A DNA stretch of 64,000 bases from Pseudoalteromonas sp. T1lg23B (GTDB lineage: Bacteria > Pseudomonadota > Gammaproteobacteria > Enterobacterales > Alteromonadaceae). The position numbers and the translations under genes are program-made. The stretch is from contig NZ_PQBZ01000042.1 of the NCBI RefSeq assembly GCF_002964665.1, positions 714,961-778,960 on the forward strand, given 5' to 3'. Shown one piece after another: positions 45,121 through 55,757 of the stretch (position 1 is its first letter; every line of letters starts with the position of its first letter). The notes beneath the pieces were generated by a model. The model was not told the origin of the DNA, made no database searches, and saw only the letters and a program-made list of their open reading frames with translations.

Positions 45121-45927
45121 TTAAGCGGCAAATGCTGCGGCTTTAGCCGCTTCTAGACCCGCATTAAGTGACGCAAGGTTCGCTTGTGCTTCAGCAAGCT
45201 GTGCTTGTGCATCTTCAAGCTGCTGATTCGCCATGTTGCTTGCGACCAGTGCATTTTGATAGCTGGTTTCAGATGTTTTGTAGGAGTCACCCAACGCTTG
45301 CGTCAACGTCGCCGTCAGTGCTAATAAGCTCACCATCTGTTTGACTTCTAACTCAGAGATCTCTTCAATTTCTTGCACTGGCGTTATGCTCGCATAACAG
45401 CTCTCTAGTGCCGTCAATGTCAACGATACTGCATTGTTTGATTCTGTCACTGCATTGTTCAAATAGGTGATTAAATCGTCAGGGATCACCTGATTCACCG
45501 CTTTTCGACGATTAACAAAGTCCAACAGCTTCTCAATAATATCAACAGAGAATATAAGCTTATCAACCACACCCGCCATGTACTGCGCTGTTTCGTTGAG
45601 CTTGCCACTTAACGAATCGGTGTTGCTCTCAGTACCAATCTGTTTCTCTACTATCTTGACGTAGTTACTGGTTTCTTTAAGATCCGCCATCAGGGTTTTT
45701 GACTGACTAAAGTGTTGTAAAGCTGATGCTTGTTTACTGCTCGCAAGCGTCAGCAAGTTGGCGAAATAAGCCTGCTTGCTGGTTAACGACGTTACGACGT
45801 TAGTTAACTCATTCACAGTATATTGCGCATCCGTGACTTGAGTTGTTAATGCCTGAATATCAGCGTTCTTGTTCTGAGCAACGCCTCTTGAATTCGTATA
45901 TCCTTGACCTGGAGTTTGATTAGTCAT
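45121..45927 (-). CDS. Coiled-coil protein of the injection-system cluster
   Basis: A 268-residue, almost entirely helical protein. Heptad-like helices span about 22-100, a hydrophobic helix pair at about 112-150 (YMAGVVDKLIFSVDIIEKLLDFV) is followed by another Ala/Leu-rich pair, and the C-terminus is a strong Ala-rich coiled coil (QQLEDAQAQLAEAQANLASL). No signal peptide, few Cys. I do not recognise the family. The composition would suit a rod or a helical bundle that inserts into membranes. It follows the 622-residue protein by 12 bases with AAGGAG before the start, so they are probably co-translated partners. Confidence 0.75.
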   Translation of the reverse strand: MTNQTPGQGYTNSRGVAQNKNADIQALTTQVTDAQYTVNELTNVVTSLTSKQAYFANLLTLASSKQASALQHFSQSKTLMADLKETSNYVKIVEKQIGTESNTDSLSGKLNETAQYMAGVVDKLIFSVDIIEKLLDFVNRRKAVNQVIPDDLITYLNNAVTESNNAVSLTLTALESCYASITPVQEIEEISELEVKQMVSLLALTATLTQALGDSYKTSETSYQNALVASNMANQQLEDAQAQLAEAQANLASLNAGLEAAKAAAFAA

Positions 45928-45939
45928 AATTTAATCTCC

Positions 45940-47808
45940 TTATTTCTTCTCTTTAGGGGACTTCTTCGCACTTGCAGCGTCGTCAGCATCGCTTGCAGCA
46001 TCTGTCGTGTTGTTGTCTGTTTTAGCAGCTACAGGTTCCGCACTGCCTTTTTCTAGCTGTTCAATACTTGAAATCAATGCAGGGCTGTCTGTTGACATTA
46101 AACTGCTTTGTGATGTTTTACCGATATTGTTTAAATGCGTGACATTGTGTGGTCTTATAATCAATGGGAAAGTTGACCCCCCAAAAGTAAACGACTCATC
46201 TGATATGTATAATGTTGGCAGATACTGTGACAAATACTGAGCCTCTGACGGCTGGCATAGCACCCCGACATAATAGTCAATGTCTTCCACTAATGGACAA
46301 CCGAAGTTATCGGTTGTATCCGCTTCAATGGTGACCTCAGTGGAATCAGCTACATTGGAGCACTCCAAAGTCCCTTTCATGTAGTTCGCACTAGAGACTT
46401 GCTGAGCAATCGACACGTTAAAGTAAAATGGCAACACCGACGATTTTGAACTGGTCATTAGATTCGTTTCGTCAGGCTTGTTCTTTGGTAGCAACATAAC
46501 GTGCAAATCAACCTTCACGTCCGTATGTTCCGAATTAGGTTCTAAAGTCACTGTAATCGTTTTATTAGTTACTTCTGTACTTGATACACTCGGCAGTGCC
46601 AATGTTGGTGTGAAAGCGGCTGAAGCACTGCTGATAATGTTGTCAAAGACACCAATATAACGTTGGTAAGCCAGTGTTAGTTCTACATAGACAAACACGA
46701 CATACTCTTGACCTGGGCTCAATACATCACCGTCAATGTCTTTTGCAGCATTGTTATCACCAGGTTGGTAGGAACAATGGGTACCTATAAAACCATCTAA
46801 CGTAACGTGCGGTACTATTTGGGAGCCCATTAAGTAGAATCGGTTAAGGTTATTTGTGTTATTCGCCGTGTAATACTCCCCAAACAGGGTTTCCACTTGC
46901 TCTAGCGTAACACTCGATTGACTGCTGGCTTTGGCAAAAAACACATACTGATTTTCAACTGTCTGTACTGGCGTATTCCCAGCACCACTGGTTAAGGAGA
47001 AAGGCGCTTCATAGCTTTCACTGATCACATAAACAGCCGCTTGTGAGGGGCTCAGTCCCCAGTTTATATTCAAGTTTAACTGAGAGTTTGCTGCGTCGAC
47101 TGACTCATTCACACCATTGAGTTGTGAGTCTGCATCTTTGAGAACCCCTTCAGCTTTACGCTCTGATTTTTTATCCGTATTAAACGCCTGAAAGTCGGTG
47201 GCTGATTGCGTACTCAAATTAGTCACATCCGTACTCAGCTCCGTCAATAATTGCTCAAGCGCAGTTTTTGAAGCCGTGACATTTGACAACACATCTGCAC
47301 TCATCAACTCGGAACATTGGCTAGATGCCTCCATTGACAATTGCGTAGCGTACTCCGCCTCGTTAGCCGTCACAGAGATATAATTATTTGCCTGTAATGT
47401 CTTTTTATAGATGTCTGTGTCGTAACATGACGCCAGCGCAATATTCAAAGCACTACCAATATTTGCGGCCACGGTAGAAATCGAGTTGGAAGCGGTTTTT
47501 ATGTTAGCAGCCGCCGCCGACACATTGCTGACTGCGGTGGTGGTGTTAGACTGCAATACTTTGGCTGTATCTAATAGATTGACCGCAGCATTGTCACACA
47601 ACACACCCTGTTCATTGAGCGTTTGTGCTTCTGCCAGTTGCAGGTTTGTTTGCGCTAAATGATCGCCAGAACTGATCTGTGCGCCCTGTGCATAGTACAA
47701 GTTATACTCAGCGCTGCGCTGTCCTGATTCTATTTTTTGTTGGTCTGCATATAAACTACTCAGTGTGGTACTGACCGTTTTTTGCAGGTTTTCACTGTAT
47801 GAATTCAT
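45940..47808 (-). CDS. Large helical/beta protein of the injection-system cluster, function unknown
   Basis: A 622-residue protein in two parts. Residues 1-240 are predicted coiled coil or helical bundle, rich in Ala, Ser and Asn (SNVSAAAANIKTASNS, TALEQLLTELSTDVTNL). From about 245 the sequence changes to beta-type domains (AAVYVISESYEAPFS, EYVVFVYVELTLAYQRYIGVF, TITVTLEPNSE) and ends in an acidic then Lys-rich tail (KKSPKEKK). I do not recognise it. Position right after the tape-measure gene is where Afp-type clusters can carry fibre or accessory genes, so a fibre-like or host-binding protein is one option and an effector another. Confidence 0.75.
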   Translation of the reverse strand: MNSYSENLQKTVSTTLSSLYADQQKIESGQRSAEYNLYYAQGAQISSGDHLAQTNLQLAEAQTLNEQGVLCDNAAVNLLDTAKVLQSNTTTAVSNVSAAAANIKTASNSISTVAANIGSALNIALASCYDTDIYKKTLQANNYISVTANEAEYATQLSMEASSQCSELMSADVLSNVTASKTALEQLLTELSTDVTNLSTQSATDFQAFNTDKKSERKAEGVLKDADSQLNGVNESVDAANSQLNLNINWGLSPSQAAVYVISESYEAPFSLTSGAGNTPVQTVENQYVFFAKASSQSSVTLEQVETLFGEYYTANNTNNLNRFYLMGSQIVPHVTLDGFIGTHCSYQPGDNNAAKDIDGDVLSPGQEYVVFVYVELTLAYQRYIGVFDNIISSASAAFTPTLALPSVSSTEVTNKTITVTLEPNSEHTDVKVDLHVMLLPKNKPDETNLMTSSKSSVLPFYFNVSIAQQVSSANYMKGTLECSNVADSTEVTIEADTTDNFGCPLVEDIDYYVGVLCQPSEAQYLSQYLPTLYISDESFTFGGSTFPLIIRPHNVTHLNNIGKTSQSSLMSTDSPALISSIEQLEKGSAEPVAAKTDNNTTDAASDADDAASAKKSPKEKK

Positions 47809-47872
47809 ACCTTCACCTTATCCTTCTTTTGTATCAATCAATGTGAATTACATCCTTGGGTTACATCACCAA

Positions 47873-50800
47873 CTAGGTTGGCCAAGTTACGTAAATCGGT
47901 TTTTCCATCCAAGGCAACTTAACTATCGAATACGACAACGGCGAACGGCTGATCAAAATGTCATACACGCGTTTTTCGACTATCAAATCCCAATGATCTG
48001 GCGCTTCGGTTAGGGTGCCACTGCGCACTAACCAGTTTCCTCTAAATCCATCTACTGACGTTTTGCCTATCGCTGGCCAGTAGTTACACACCGCTTCAAT
48101 TAAGCTATGTATGGTGTCTATTTCACTTTGAGAGAGCGTAATGCCTGCTTCAACCGGATGTGTCACACCATGGCCACACAACAGCTTGTTTAAAATTAAA
48201 TGATGCTCTTCGGTGGTACTTTGCCCTGTTACCAAAAACTGTAAGTAGTGAACCGCAGCTCGCTGTTTTTCCGTGCTTACAAATTGCTCATCACTGACCA
48301 AACCCAAGCGTTCAAATAAATGCGGGATAAAACTTTGGATCAGTACTAGCCCTGCGTTGGGTACGCTCATAGGAAATTCGGTTGGCTGTTCAGGCGCTTC
48401 GCTGGCCTTTTCACGTAACACACGCTCTAGTGTTTCGTGTTGTAGCGACAGGTTATCCGCTTGCTTTTGGGTGCTTTGACGGTAGCGCCCTAACTGTTTA
48501 CGTAACTCGTCCACAGCATTCATCAGATGCGCAAAACTAGGCAGGTCATCATGACTTAGTACTCTGAGGAGCTCATCAGTACTGCACACCTGACGCTGTA
48601 CCAGTAGCCAACATATCGATTGTAATAATGATTCGGCGCTCAGCTGTGCCATGTCATCTTTCGCTAATCTATTGAGCAAACTCAACAACATATATTGCTC
48701 ACTTTCTTGCTCAGTAAGCGCCACACCAAGGCGAGTAAACATGTTGAGTAAACGCAATACATCATTGAACATACGGCTCTGAGATTGCGGTAACTTATCT
48801 GCTCTATTGAGCACATCCAGCAGCACCGTTAAGGTGACGTGGTTGGCAATACGGGCAAGAACAACTTCGTTATTGAGATGAGGGAGTACCAACTCACACC
48901 ACTGTTTGGGCTTATGCAATTGCATATCATCAAGCAGTCTCGCACCACTGAAGGTGCCTTGTTGAGCAATAAAATTTGGTCGGCTACCGTGCTGTAACCA
49001 GTGTGACATGATGGCTTTAATATCGGTGCGATTGAGGTATACCCCGCTAAGGTCTTGTATCCATTTACTGACACTTTCCCTCTCAAAGAGAGACTCAGAC
49101 ATTGCTGCATGAGCGCGCTCTACATGTTCAGCTTGTGCTTGTTTTTGTTGTTTTAGCGTATCCACCGTGTGCTGCGCTTGGTGCTTATTGTGCGACTCAG
49201 AAGCCGGCTCATGAGTGGATAAGTTCTGGGCAATAGCTTTAAAACTGCCTTGGTGGGTGACGTGCTTAAGAATACTAAAAACCCGCTCTAGCGATGATTT
49301 CGGCAGCATAAAGTGATGTTCATGCGCTATCGAATAACGTTCAAACTGTGTTATCCCTTGAGGTAAATTCAGTGAATGTGCCTGACTCCATCTCAAGATA
49401 AGTGCTGCGACCAATTGTGCAACCTGCTCAGCAGATAAGCTCGCGGCTTTAAGTGAGTTACTCGCCCGATTAAGTGCTGTATCAAAATGCTGCGCCATCA
49501 ACTGCCAAAACAATTGCTTGATATGTTGAATATCGTGTTTTCGCCCTGTGAATTGCCCAACAGGAGACAACTTGCTGTGATCATCCGCTTCTTCAATCGC
49601 TTGACACAACCAAGTTTGCAGTTGTTGGCACCATCGGTCGCAAGCGCCAATATCTTGCCACATTGCGGGCAGCAAGGGAGCCAACCATCTTCTTACCAAT
49701 GCACTTTTCAATAGCGCTGCAAAATGCTCAGCTGTGCTATCCATCGCTGCGGCTTCTTGTACTATCATAGCCCCAAGCGTAGCGTCTTCTTGACTCAATC
49801 GCTTAATTACCAACACGGCCATCTCATCGTAGTCGAGTGCTCTAGCTGTTTCCATGGCAACCTCTTTCACTGGAACACTCGCCAAATACAACCGATATAG
49901 CCAACGCGCCTTCGTCGCCGTATCAAAGGGATTCAACAACCAATAGAGTAAGCTTTGATGATCCGTGACCATGTTTAAGCCACGGGTAAAAGCGCCATTC
50001 CTACCTCGCATCACCAACAAACAGCTAAGTAATTCGAATATTGACTGCGAAGGCTGTCGATGAAAATATCGAATGGCTTGCGCAAGGAACGGTGGCCTTG
50101 TTTGCAAAGCCGATTGTTGAACGCTCTGCTGTTTCGTCTGTGGCGTCATAGCTGTCGATGTTGCGGCAGCTACTCCAGCATCAACCAGTTGCCAAGAATG
50201 TGCGGGTAGTGCCACGGACTTGACAAGCAAAGAGGTTGAGTATTTCGGCTTCGTAGTCATCACCCCGATAGGCGCTATCTGCTTGGCAGCAAACAACCAC
50301 ACCGAGCGTTCACGTGCGGCTTGCTCCGCCTTAAGTAAACTCTGCTGCAACATTTTTTGCGATAGCACTGACCTTGCACCCGATAGATTTTTGCCCGTAG
50401 TTACCCCTACTACGGTTTCATTCGCATTGATGTATTGCAGGTGTTGTAAGCTGTGTGTCAACGCGGTGGCTCGTGCCAACTGTATTGCTAAATAGCGATG
50501 CAAGAGCCTTACAGGCAAAGCGAAGTGCGTGGCGATGTAACGGGCAAGCTCACTAATAAATTGTGATTCTCTTTGCCCATGTGCGTCTGCAACACCAGTT
50601 ATAGTAGGTTGTAAGCCCCCTTTACAAACAAAATCAGCGCTGAGTTTGAGCACCATTTCCACTGATAACTTAAAACGTGCTGCCAGCGCTCTAAGGGCTT
50701 TAATTTGGCTGTAACTAAGCGGTGAGTAGATCACCTGCTCTGGCACATTGTCATTACCTGAAAAACTTGTGACACGCCCCGTAAAGTGAGAACTTAAAAC

Positions 50801-52873
50801 CCCTTTAATACATTGTATCAACGTGTTATCTAAGCGCTGATGAGGCCGGTTATCTTGCTGTACGTTTGACCACACTTGCTGTAACAATGCAGTATGAGAC
50901 AACGTGAAACGCTGCGCGATATCACGGGTCGTTCGTATAAACCACTGTTCAAGGCTCTGTGCTTGTGGTTGATTAATCAAGCTAAACACCACACTTTCCA
51001 ATAGCAGTATCAGCGACCCGTTACGAGCAGACCAAGGCATCCCCCCTTGCTTTTGCCAATCAAGCAAGGCGTTTATTAGCTGTATCGACGCTATGCTATG
51101 GCTAGGTGACAGCGCCCCCAGTAAATGTTTAATGTCACTCAACGTCACAACGCTCGAAGATGTCATCGCTGACACCAGTTTTTGTGCTAGCAAATAACGT
51201 TGCGATACACCCAATTTGCTTCGCTGTAACAGCGTATACAATGAACGTGGGCTAGCGAGTGGACGCACCATGACCATCCCACGTACAACTTGTTGCCAGC
51301 TAAGCGAAGCAAACTGCCCAAATAAGGCGGAATGTTGCATTGTGCTTTGTTGAGTCTGCACGTCGATAAGCGCCTGATAATGACGCAACCACAGGGCGTC
51401 ATTATGTTGTGCTTGTTTAGCTTGCTGCTGTTGTAAGTCAGCCAAAATAGTGAACAGTTCATACTGCTGCCCCGCTCTACTAGGCATGCTGCTGGTTTGT
51501 TGCAGCATCAGCAGGATTAGATGATAATCTACACCAAAGTGCTGGCTCACCCCCGACAGGGTAGTATGTACAAACTGTCTGCGGTTAAAATAGCTGCCCC
51601 GATTGACAAACAAATACGCCAACAATACTCGCCAAATAAGCGCTGGATCTAAATGTTGTTGTTTAAGTAAAGTTTGAGTGTGTGACACATGGGCCAAAAT
51701 AAACTGCGTATCATGTGGCGCGACCACTTCCACAATATGTGCGAGCTGCTGCTCATCAAACTGCTTAACGATATGCAGCCGCACCGCTTCTGCCTGCCCT
51801 TCATGCTTAAGTACCTGCGCCATTTTACTGGGCCCAACCTGTGCAAGTCGGATGAACAACTCGGTTAAATAATAGGTCTGATTATGATGTTGTGTACTAC
51901 TTTGTTTGGTATGCAATAACCTTGAAAACAGCGACCACAAGTTCGTTTCATCATCTACCTTGCTGGGGGCTGTGAGTTGTCGCTGCTCACTGTGTTGTAT
52001 ATCTACCAGCACTTGTAAAAATTGCGGTGCTACCAGCCCAGTTTCTTGCATGTGTTTGGCCACAGAACTCAACTGTTCTAATAAATCATAAAAAGAGATT
52101 TGGTAGTGCTGGGCCATTTGCCAAAGTGTTGCCTTCACAAATTGCGAGGTATTAAACAAAGTCCCTCTGTCCACCAGCAAATGCGTTAAGATCCAATACC
52201 ATAAATGTGTTTGCAGATGACTGTCTTTAGGGATATGACTCTGTGGTTGACGCTGCGCAAGTATGACATTATCTGCATAGCTACAAATAAACTGTGCGTT
52301 CCACGGCTCAAGTAGTTGCACCGTTTTACGGGTTCTGGCCTCTCCCCACTGCCACACAATGCGTCGCCTAACGGTGTCCATGTGGCCTATTTCGCGGATC
52401 AGAGATGCCACAGCGTTGGGTTGCTGACTCATTTGTGAGTCTACAACATGTAAGGGGCTATTGTTGCCCATCACCCACCAAGGCGTTACGCCGTAAAGCA
52501 AAAACCAACGTAACAATGCTAATTCAGACTCACCCTGTGCAACGATGGTCAGCTTGTTACTTTTACCACTTTTCGAATCAGTGCCATATTGCTGAAGCAT
52601 ATTCAGCAACGCTTGTTCAATAGCGGCCGCGACCTTTACTGGTAACTGCGTATCCAACTCACTTAACGTCAAGGCTCCCAAATCAATATGCAATTGTTCG
52701 ATACGCCATGTCTGGCCGTTTGGGCAATAGCGGTCAAACACGTTATTAAGCACATTTGGCAATATCTGGTGGCTCCACTGACTTAGTGCATCTTGTAGCT
52801 GGGTGACATTCGCTTGATCATCAAAGCTGGTCTGCCACTGGCACTGGCCAATCATATGCTTAGACATCATCAT
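47873..52873 (-). CDS. Contractile injection system tape-measure-family protein (Afp14-like)
   Basis: A 1666-residue protein, one of the longest in the cluster. The N-terminus (KHMIGQCQWQTSFDD ... LPNVLNNVFDRYCPNGQTWRIEQLHIDLG) and the C-terminus (GFRGNWLVRSGTLTE ... WDLIVEKRVYDILI ... LPWMEKPIYVTWPT) both match the family annotated as contractile injection system tape measure protein, equivalent to Afp14. The centre is helical, Gln/Leu-rich and repetitive in type (RGSYFNRRQFV and RGTLFNTSQFV segments recur). In injection systems the length of this protein is thought to set the tube length. The start overlaps the preceding baseplate gene by 14 bases. Confidence 0.9.
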   Translation of the reverse strand: MMMSKHMIGQCQWQTSFDDQANVTQLQDALSQWSHQILPNVLNNVFDRYCPNGQTWRIEQLHIDLGALTLSELDTQLPVKVAAAIEQALLNMLQQYGTDSKSGKSNKLTIVAQGESELALLRWFLLYGVTPWWVMGNNSPLHVVDSQMSQQPNAVASLIREIGHMDTVRRRIVWQWGEARTRKTVQLLEPWNAQFICSYADNVILAQRQPQSHIPKDSHLQTHLWYWILTHLLVDRGTLFNTSQFVKATLWQMAQHYQISFYDLLEQLSSVAKHMQETGLVAPQFLQVLVDIQHSEQRQLTAPSKVDDETNLWSLFSRLLHTKQSSTQHHNQTYYLTELFIRLAQVGPSKMAQVLKHEGQAEAVRLHIVKQFDEQQLAHIVEVVAPHDTQFILAHVSHTQTLLKQQHLDPALIWRVLLAYLFVNRGSYFNRRQFVHTTLSGVSQHFGVDYHLILLMLQQTSSMPSRAGQQYELFTILADLQQQQAKQAQHNDALWLRHYQALIDVQTQQSTMQHSALFGQFASLSWQQVVRGMVMVRPLASPRSLYTLLQRSKLGVSQRYLLAQKLVSAMTSSSVVTLSDIKHLLGALSPSHSIASIQLINALLDWQKQGGMPWSARNGSLILLLESVVFSLINQPQAQSLEQWFIRTTRDIAQRFTLSHTALLQQVWSNVQQDNRPHQRLDNTLIQCIKGVLSSHFTGRVTSFSGNDNVPEQVIYSPLSYSQIKALRALAARFKLSVEMVLKLSADFVCKGGLQPTITGVADAHGQRESQFISELARYIATHFALPVRLLHRYLAIQLARATALTHSLQHLQYINANETVVGVTTGKNLSGARSVLSQKMLQQSLLKAEQAARERSVWLFAAKQIAPIGVMTTKPKYSTSLLVKSVALPAHSWQLVDAGVAAATSTAMTPQTKQQSVQQSALQTRPPFLAQAIRYFHRQPSQSIFELLSCLLVMRGRNGAFTRGLNMVTDHQSLLYWLLNPFDTATKARWLYRLYLASVPVKEVAMETARALDYDEMAVLVIKRLSQEDATLGAMIVQEAAAMDSTAEHFAALLKSALVRRWLAPLLPAMWQDIGACDRWCQQLQTWLCQAIEEADDHSKLSPVGQFTGRKHDIQHIKQLFWQLMAQHFDTALNRASNSLKAASLSAEQVAQLVAALILRWSQAHSLNLPQGITQFERYSIAHEHHFMLPKSSLERVFSILKHVTHQGSFKAIAQNLSTHEPASESHNKHQAQHTVDTLKQQKQAQAEHVERAHAAMSESLFERESVSKWIQDLSGVYLNRTDIKAIMSHWLQHGSRPNFIAQQGTFSGARLLDDMQLHKPKQWCELVLPHLNNEVVLARIANHVTLTVLLDVLNRADKLPQSQSRMFNDVLRLLNMFTRLGVALTEQESEQYMLLSLLNRLAKDDMAQLSAESLLQSICWLLVQRQVCSTDELLRVLSHDDLPSFAHLMNAVDELRKQLGRYRQSTQKQADNLSLQHETLERVLREKASEAPEQPTEFPMSVPNAGLVLIQSFIPHLFERLGLVSDEQFVSTEKQRAAVHYLQFLVTGQSTTEEHHLILNKLLCGHGVTHPVEAGITLSQSEIDTIHSLIEAVCNYWPAIGKTSVDGFRGNWLVRSGTLTEAPDHWDLIVEKRVYDILISRSPLSYSIVKLPWMEKPIYVTWPT

Positions 52874-55757
52874 TAGGCACCTCGGTGAGTAACTGAAGTT
52901 TCTCTTTTAGCCCATCTGCTAATGCCTGCCGTGCTGTAGGCCCCCCTTGAAGTGGTGTGCGTTCAATCTGACGCTGCTGATTAAACCACTGGCAGTAATT
53001 GCTGATCAAATCCTTGAACTGGGTAACATTGGCTGTTAATAATTCAAGCGTGACATGACTTGGCCAATGCAATTGTTGAATCGCTCGAATGAAATAGATA
53101 AATTTCGGCTGATTGACCAAAGAGACATAGTCGGGCAATACCAAAGAAGAGGCTAGATAATACCAATCGTCGCTATCTGCGTTATTGGATGAAATTTGCA
53201 CCACAGCACTTTGCAACAAGGTATGCTCAATGAGCAAAACCCCTTTTCTATATCCACTCAACCAAGCCAGTTGATCAATATATTGCTGTATATCCGTAAC
53301 CTGCCATGCAGCTTCTGGATTGGGTAAGGTCATAACCTGTTGACCACTGATGCTTATCTGCAACGCATCGGGAGCACGCTCAGCCACAATATCATCAATA
53401 TTAAATGAGCCGCTCTGCCCTTGTTGCGATTCATCTTCGCTGCCAACGTCCACAGGTTGACCCAGCCAAGTCACAAAGTCAGGGTCATTGATCAACGTCA
53501 CCAATGCACCAGCCAGCGTGCGCAAGTGCAGGGCAAACCCCAGTAACAAATCTAGTTTTAATTCAAATACACTAAAGTTGGCAAAGTCTTGTGAACTGAG
53601 CTTGCCATAGGCATCTAACGCCTGAGCGTCGTATTGACCATCTAGCATCAAACGCTGTTGAGAGTTCTCCAATAGCAGTTTATTACCATCCATCAGTGGT
53701 ATGGTTGTCGCCAATGCACGACTTTGTTTGAGTACTTTACCCGTATCTATTTTATTGTCTTTGCCCTTCGCCTTAGCGTGCTTCGCAAGTTGCTTCATAA
53801 ATAGGGTCGCTATCATACGAGCCAATTGGCCCTTATCTGTAAACCCTTGCTGATACACGCCGCTGATGATCTTGCCAAAATCATCACTCTTACTAGCGAT
53901 TAACTGTTTGTAGTGCGCAAAGCTCAAACGATATCGCCCAGGTGTGGGTAAGGTTTGTGCCAAAGCAAACTGTATTGCTTGTGCTCGGCGGTAGCTTAGC
54001 TGCTGCAAATTCTGTAACCAAATCGATTTAATGATGATACGAGTTTGCAGACGACTACCGTACCACTGCGATGCATCAATGATGTCATCATATAAGTCAG
54101 CGGGCTCCCCTTGACGCGCAAGTAGATGACTCAACATAACATCTCGGCGCTGCTGTGCCTCTTGCTGGTTTTCTACGATTTGGCTCAGCCCATGGTTATA
54201 TTGATTGAATGGATCATTTTTGAAACGCTGCCATGCCAGCGCATTTCTTTGTGCGCTATCACTTGGGTCATCGGGGTAAAAAAATTGATACTGCTGCTGG
54301 CCTTTTAACAATGCCTGTACATCTGGTACGTCATACAAAGGTTGATAAAAATAGCTACGAATAAAACTCTGACTTGGAATAGCAGGTGGTTGCGGCGCAC
54401 TTTGAGTTAAGCTTTGCTGATAAAACTGCTGTTGAGAGGTCGGTACAATATCAAAAGCAAACGTAAATAGATTACTTAGATTAGCCACTTGCGAAAACTG
54501 ATTAGCTAACACCTGATCGAACAGCAACAAATAACCTTTTAACTGCCGAGATTGTGCAATGCGGCACTTCGAGGCATCTGATTCCAAAGAGTTGCTCCCC
54601 ACCGCATAGATATCCGGAAAGGTATTTTGAATTGAATAATAACTTTCAATATCGCGATAGCGGCCCGTTGGTTTCTTTGGGGTTAAATCAACCTGAGCCG
54701 CAATGCTTTGATTTTGACAGTGCACTTCTATTTGCGAAAGTAAGTTGGTTTGCTGCCAAGGCTGCATGTTAAGTGGAGCTTGATGTTGTATCAGCGTGAA
54801 ATCAGCGCCGGGTTCCAAGTGCGCTATTTCGTCCGCGGCGATAGACACTGACTGTACATCAGCTTGTGCATTCAAATTAAACGACTCAACAGCGGTTACA
54901 CCGCTTACCTGACTAATTAAGGTGATTAACTCAACCTTTTGGATAACACTGCGTTTGCTACCCAATGGGTTATCACCCAACATCCAACCGTTTTGTAATC
55001 TAGGGCCATCAAATATTTGATCTGCCGACTCGCCCTGTGCTCTCGCCTGTTGATAGCCCACCTTTTTTACTTGAGGACTAACATAGTCACGCAGCGCTTG
55101 CATAATATCCACGTGCACCTGTTCAGGGTCAGCATCCTGCGTCAGTAAAACTTCACCACTTAGCGTCACCGTATTGGTGCGCAGCACTTGCGGCATCAAA
55201 AAGTATTCGCCCAGATTGCGATGTTTGTTTAACAACTGATAAACCGAACGACACAGTGCTTGTTGCGCCTGTACCTGTGTCTGCGCAGTCATTTGAGTAG
55301 GTAAATGAGGGGCGTAGAGCCACACCTGATACAACCCCGTGAGCTGGTCGCTCAAACTTATCGGCTGTAAATACACATTGTCAATTTCACTAATATTATC
55401 AACTACCAGCTTACGATAATCAGCGGTGCTGATGGGGCCTGTAGTTAAAATCTCATCAATCGCGTAGAACTGTTGTTGATAATCAATGCTTCCGTCAGGC
55501 TGTGTCAGTACATCAGCAATGTCAAAAGTATTCACATACCCAAGTTCGGTGAGTGCAAACACAATTTGCTCTAAAATCGTCACTCCGGGGTCACTATCGT
55601 TATAGTTACTCCAAGAGGCGCCCGCCAGAGCTTTGAGCGTGGTAATACCCGCGTTTTTTAAAAACGTAAATTGTAGCGCTTTGGGCAGTGGCCCAGCACT
55701 GATGCTATTTGGATGCACCAAGCTATCTAACGATGTCGTTGCGGATTCACTCATCAT
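52860..55757 (-). CDS. Large baseplate wedge protein (Afp12-like)
   Basis: A 965-residue baseplate protein. Position directly after the Afp11-like protein and before the tape-measure gene is that of Afp12 in the canonical order. The N-terminal ALAGASWSNYNDSDPGVTILEQIVFALTELGYVN matches the conserved N-terminus of Afp12-type wedge proteins (W-D--DPG-TLLE---YALTDL-YR). It would form part of the baseplate wedge with gp25 and Afp11. Start overlaps the upstream stop by 4 bases (ATGA). Confidence 0.88.
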   Translation of the reverse strand: MMSESATTSLDSLVHPNSISAGPLPKALQFTFLKNAGITTLKALAGASWSNYNDSDPGVTILEQIVFALTELGYVNTFDIADVLTQPDGSIDYQQQFYAIDEILTTGPISTADYRKLVVDNISEIDNVYLQPISLSDQLTGLYQVWLYAPHLPTQMTAQTQVQAQQALCRSVYQLLNKHRNLGEYFLMPQVLRTNTVTLSGEVLLTQDADPEQVHVDIMQALRDYVSPQVKKVGYQQARAQGESADQIFDGPRLQNGWMLGDNPLGSKRSVIQKVELITLISQVSGVTAVESFNLNAQADVQSVSIAADEIAHLEPGADFTLIQHQAPLNMQPWQQTNLLSQIEVHCQNQSIAAQVDLTPKKPTGRYRDIESYYSIQNTFPDIYAVGSNSLESDASKCRIAQSRQLKGYLLLFDQVLANQFSQVANLSNLFTFAFDIVPTSQQQFYQQSLTQSAPQPPAIPSQSFIRSYFYQPLYDVPDVQALLKGQQQYQFFYPDDPSDSAQRNALAWQRFKNDPFNQYNHGLSQIVENQQEAQQRRDVMLSHLLARQGEPADLYDDIIDASQWYGSRLQTRIIIKSIWLQNLQQLSYRRAQAIQFALAQTLPTPGRYRLSFAHYKQLIASKSDDFGKIISGVYQQGFTDKGQLARMIATLFMKQLAKHAKAKGKDNKIDTGKVLKQSRALATTIPLMDGNKLLLENSQQRLMLDGQYDAQALDAYGKLSSQDFANFSVFELKLDLLLGFALHLRTLAGALVTLINDPDFVTWLGQPVDVGSEDESQQGQSGSFNIDDIVAERAPDALQISISGQQVMTLPNPEAAWQVTDIQQYIDQLAWLSGYRKGVLLIEHTLLQSAVVQISSNNADSDDWYYLASSLVLPDYVSLVNQPKFIYFIRAIQQLHWPSHVTLELLTANVTQFKDLISNYCQWFNQQRQIERTPLQGGPTARQALADGLKEKLQLLTEVPNDDV

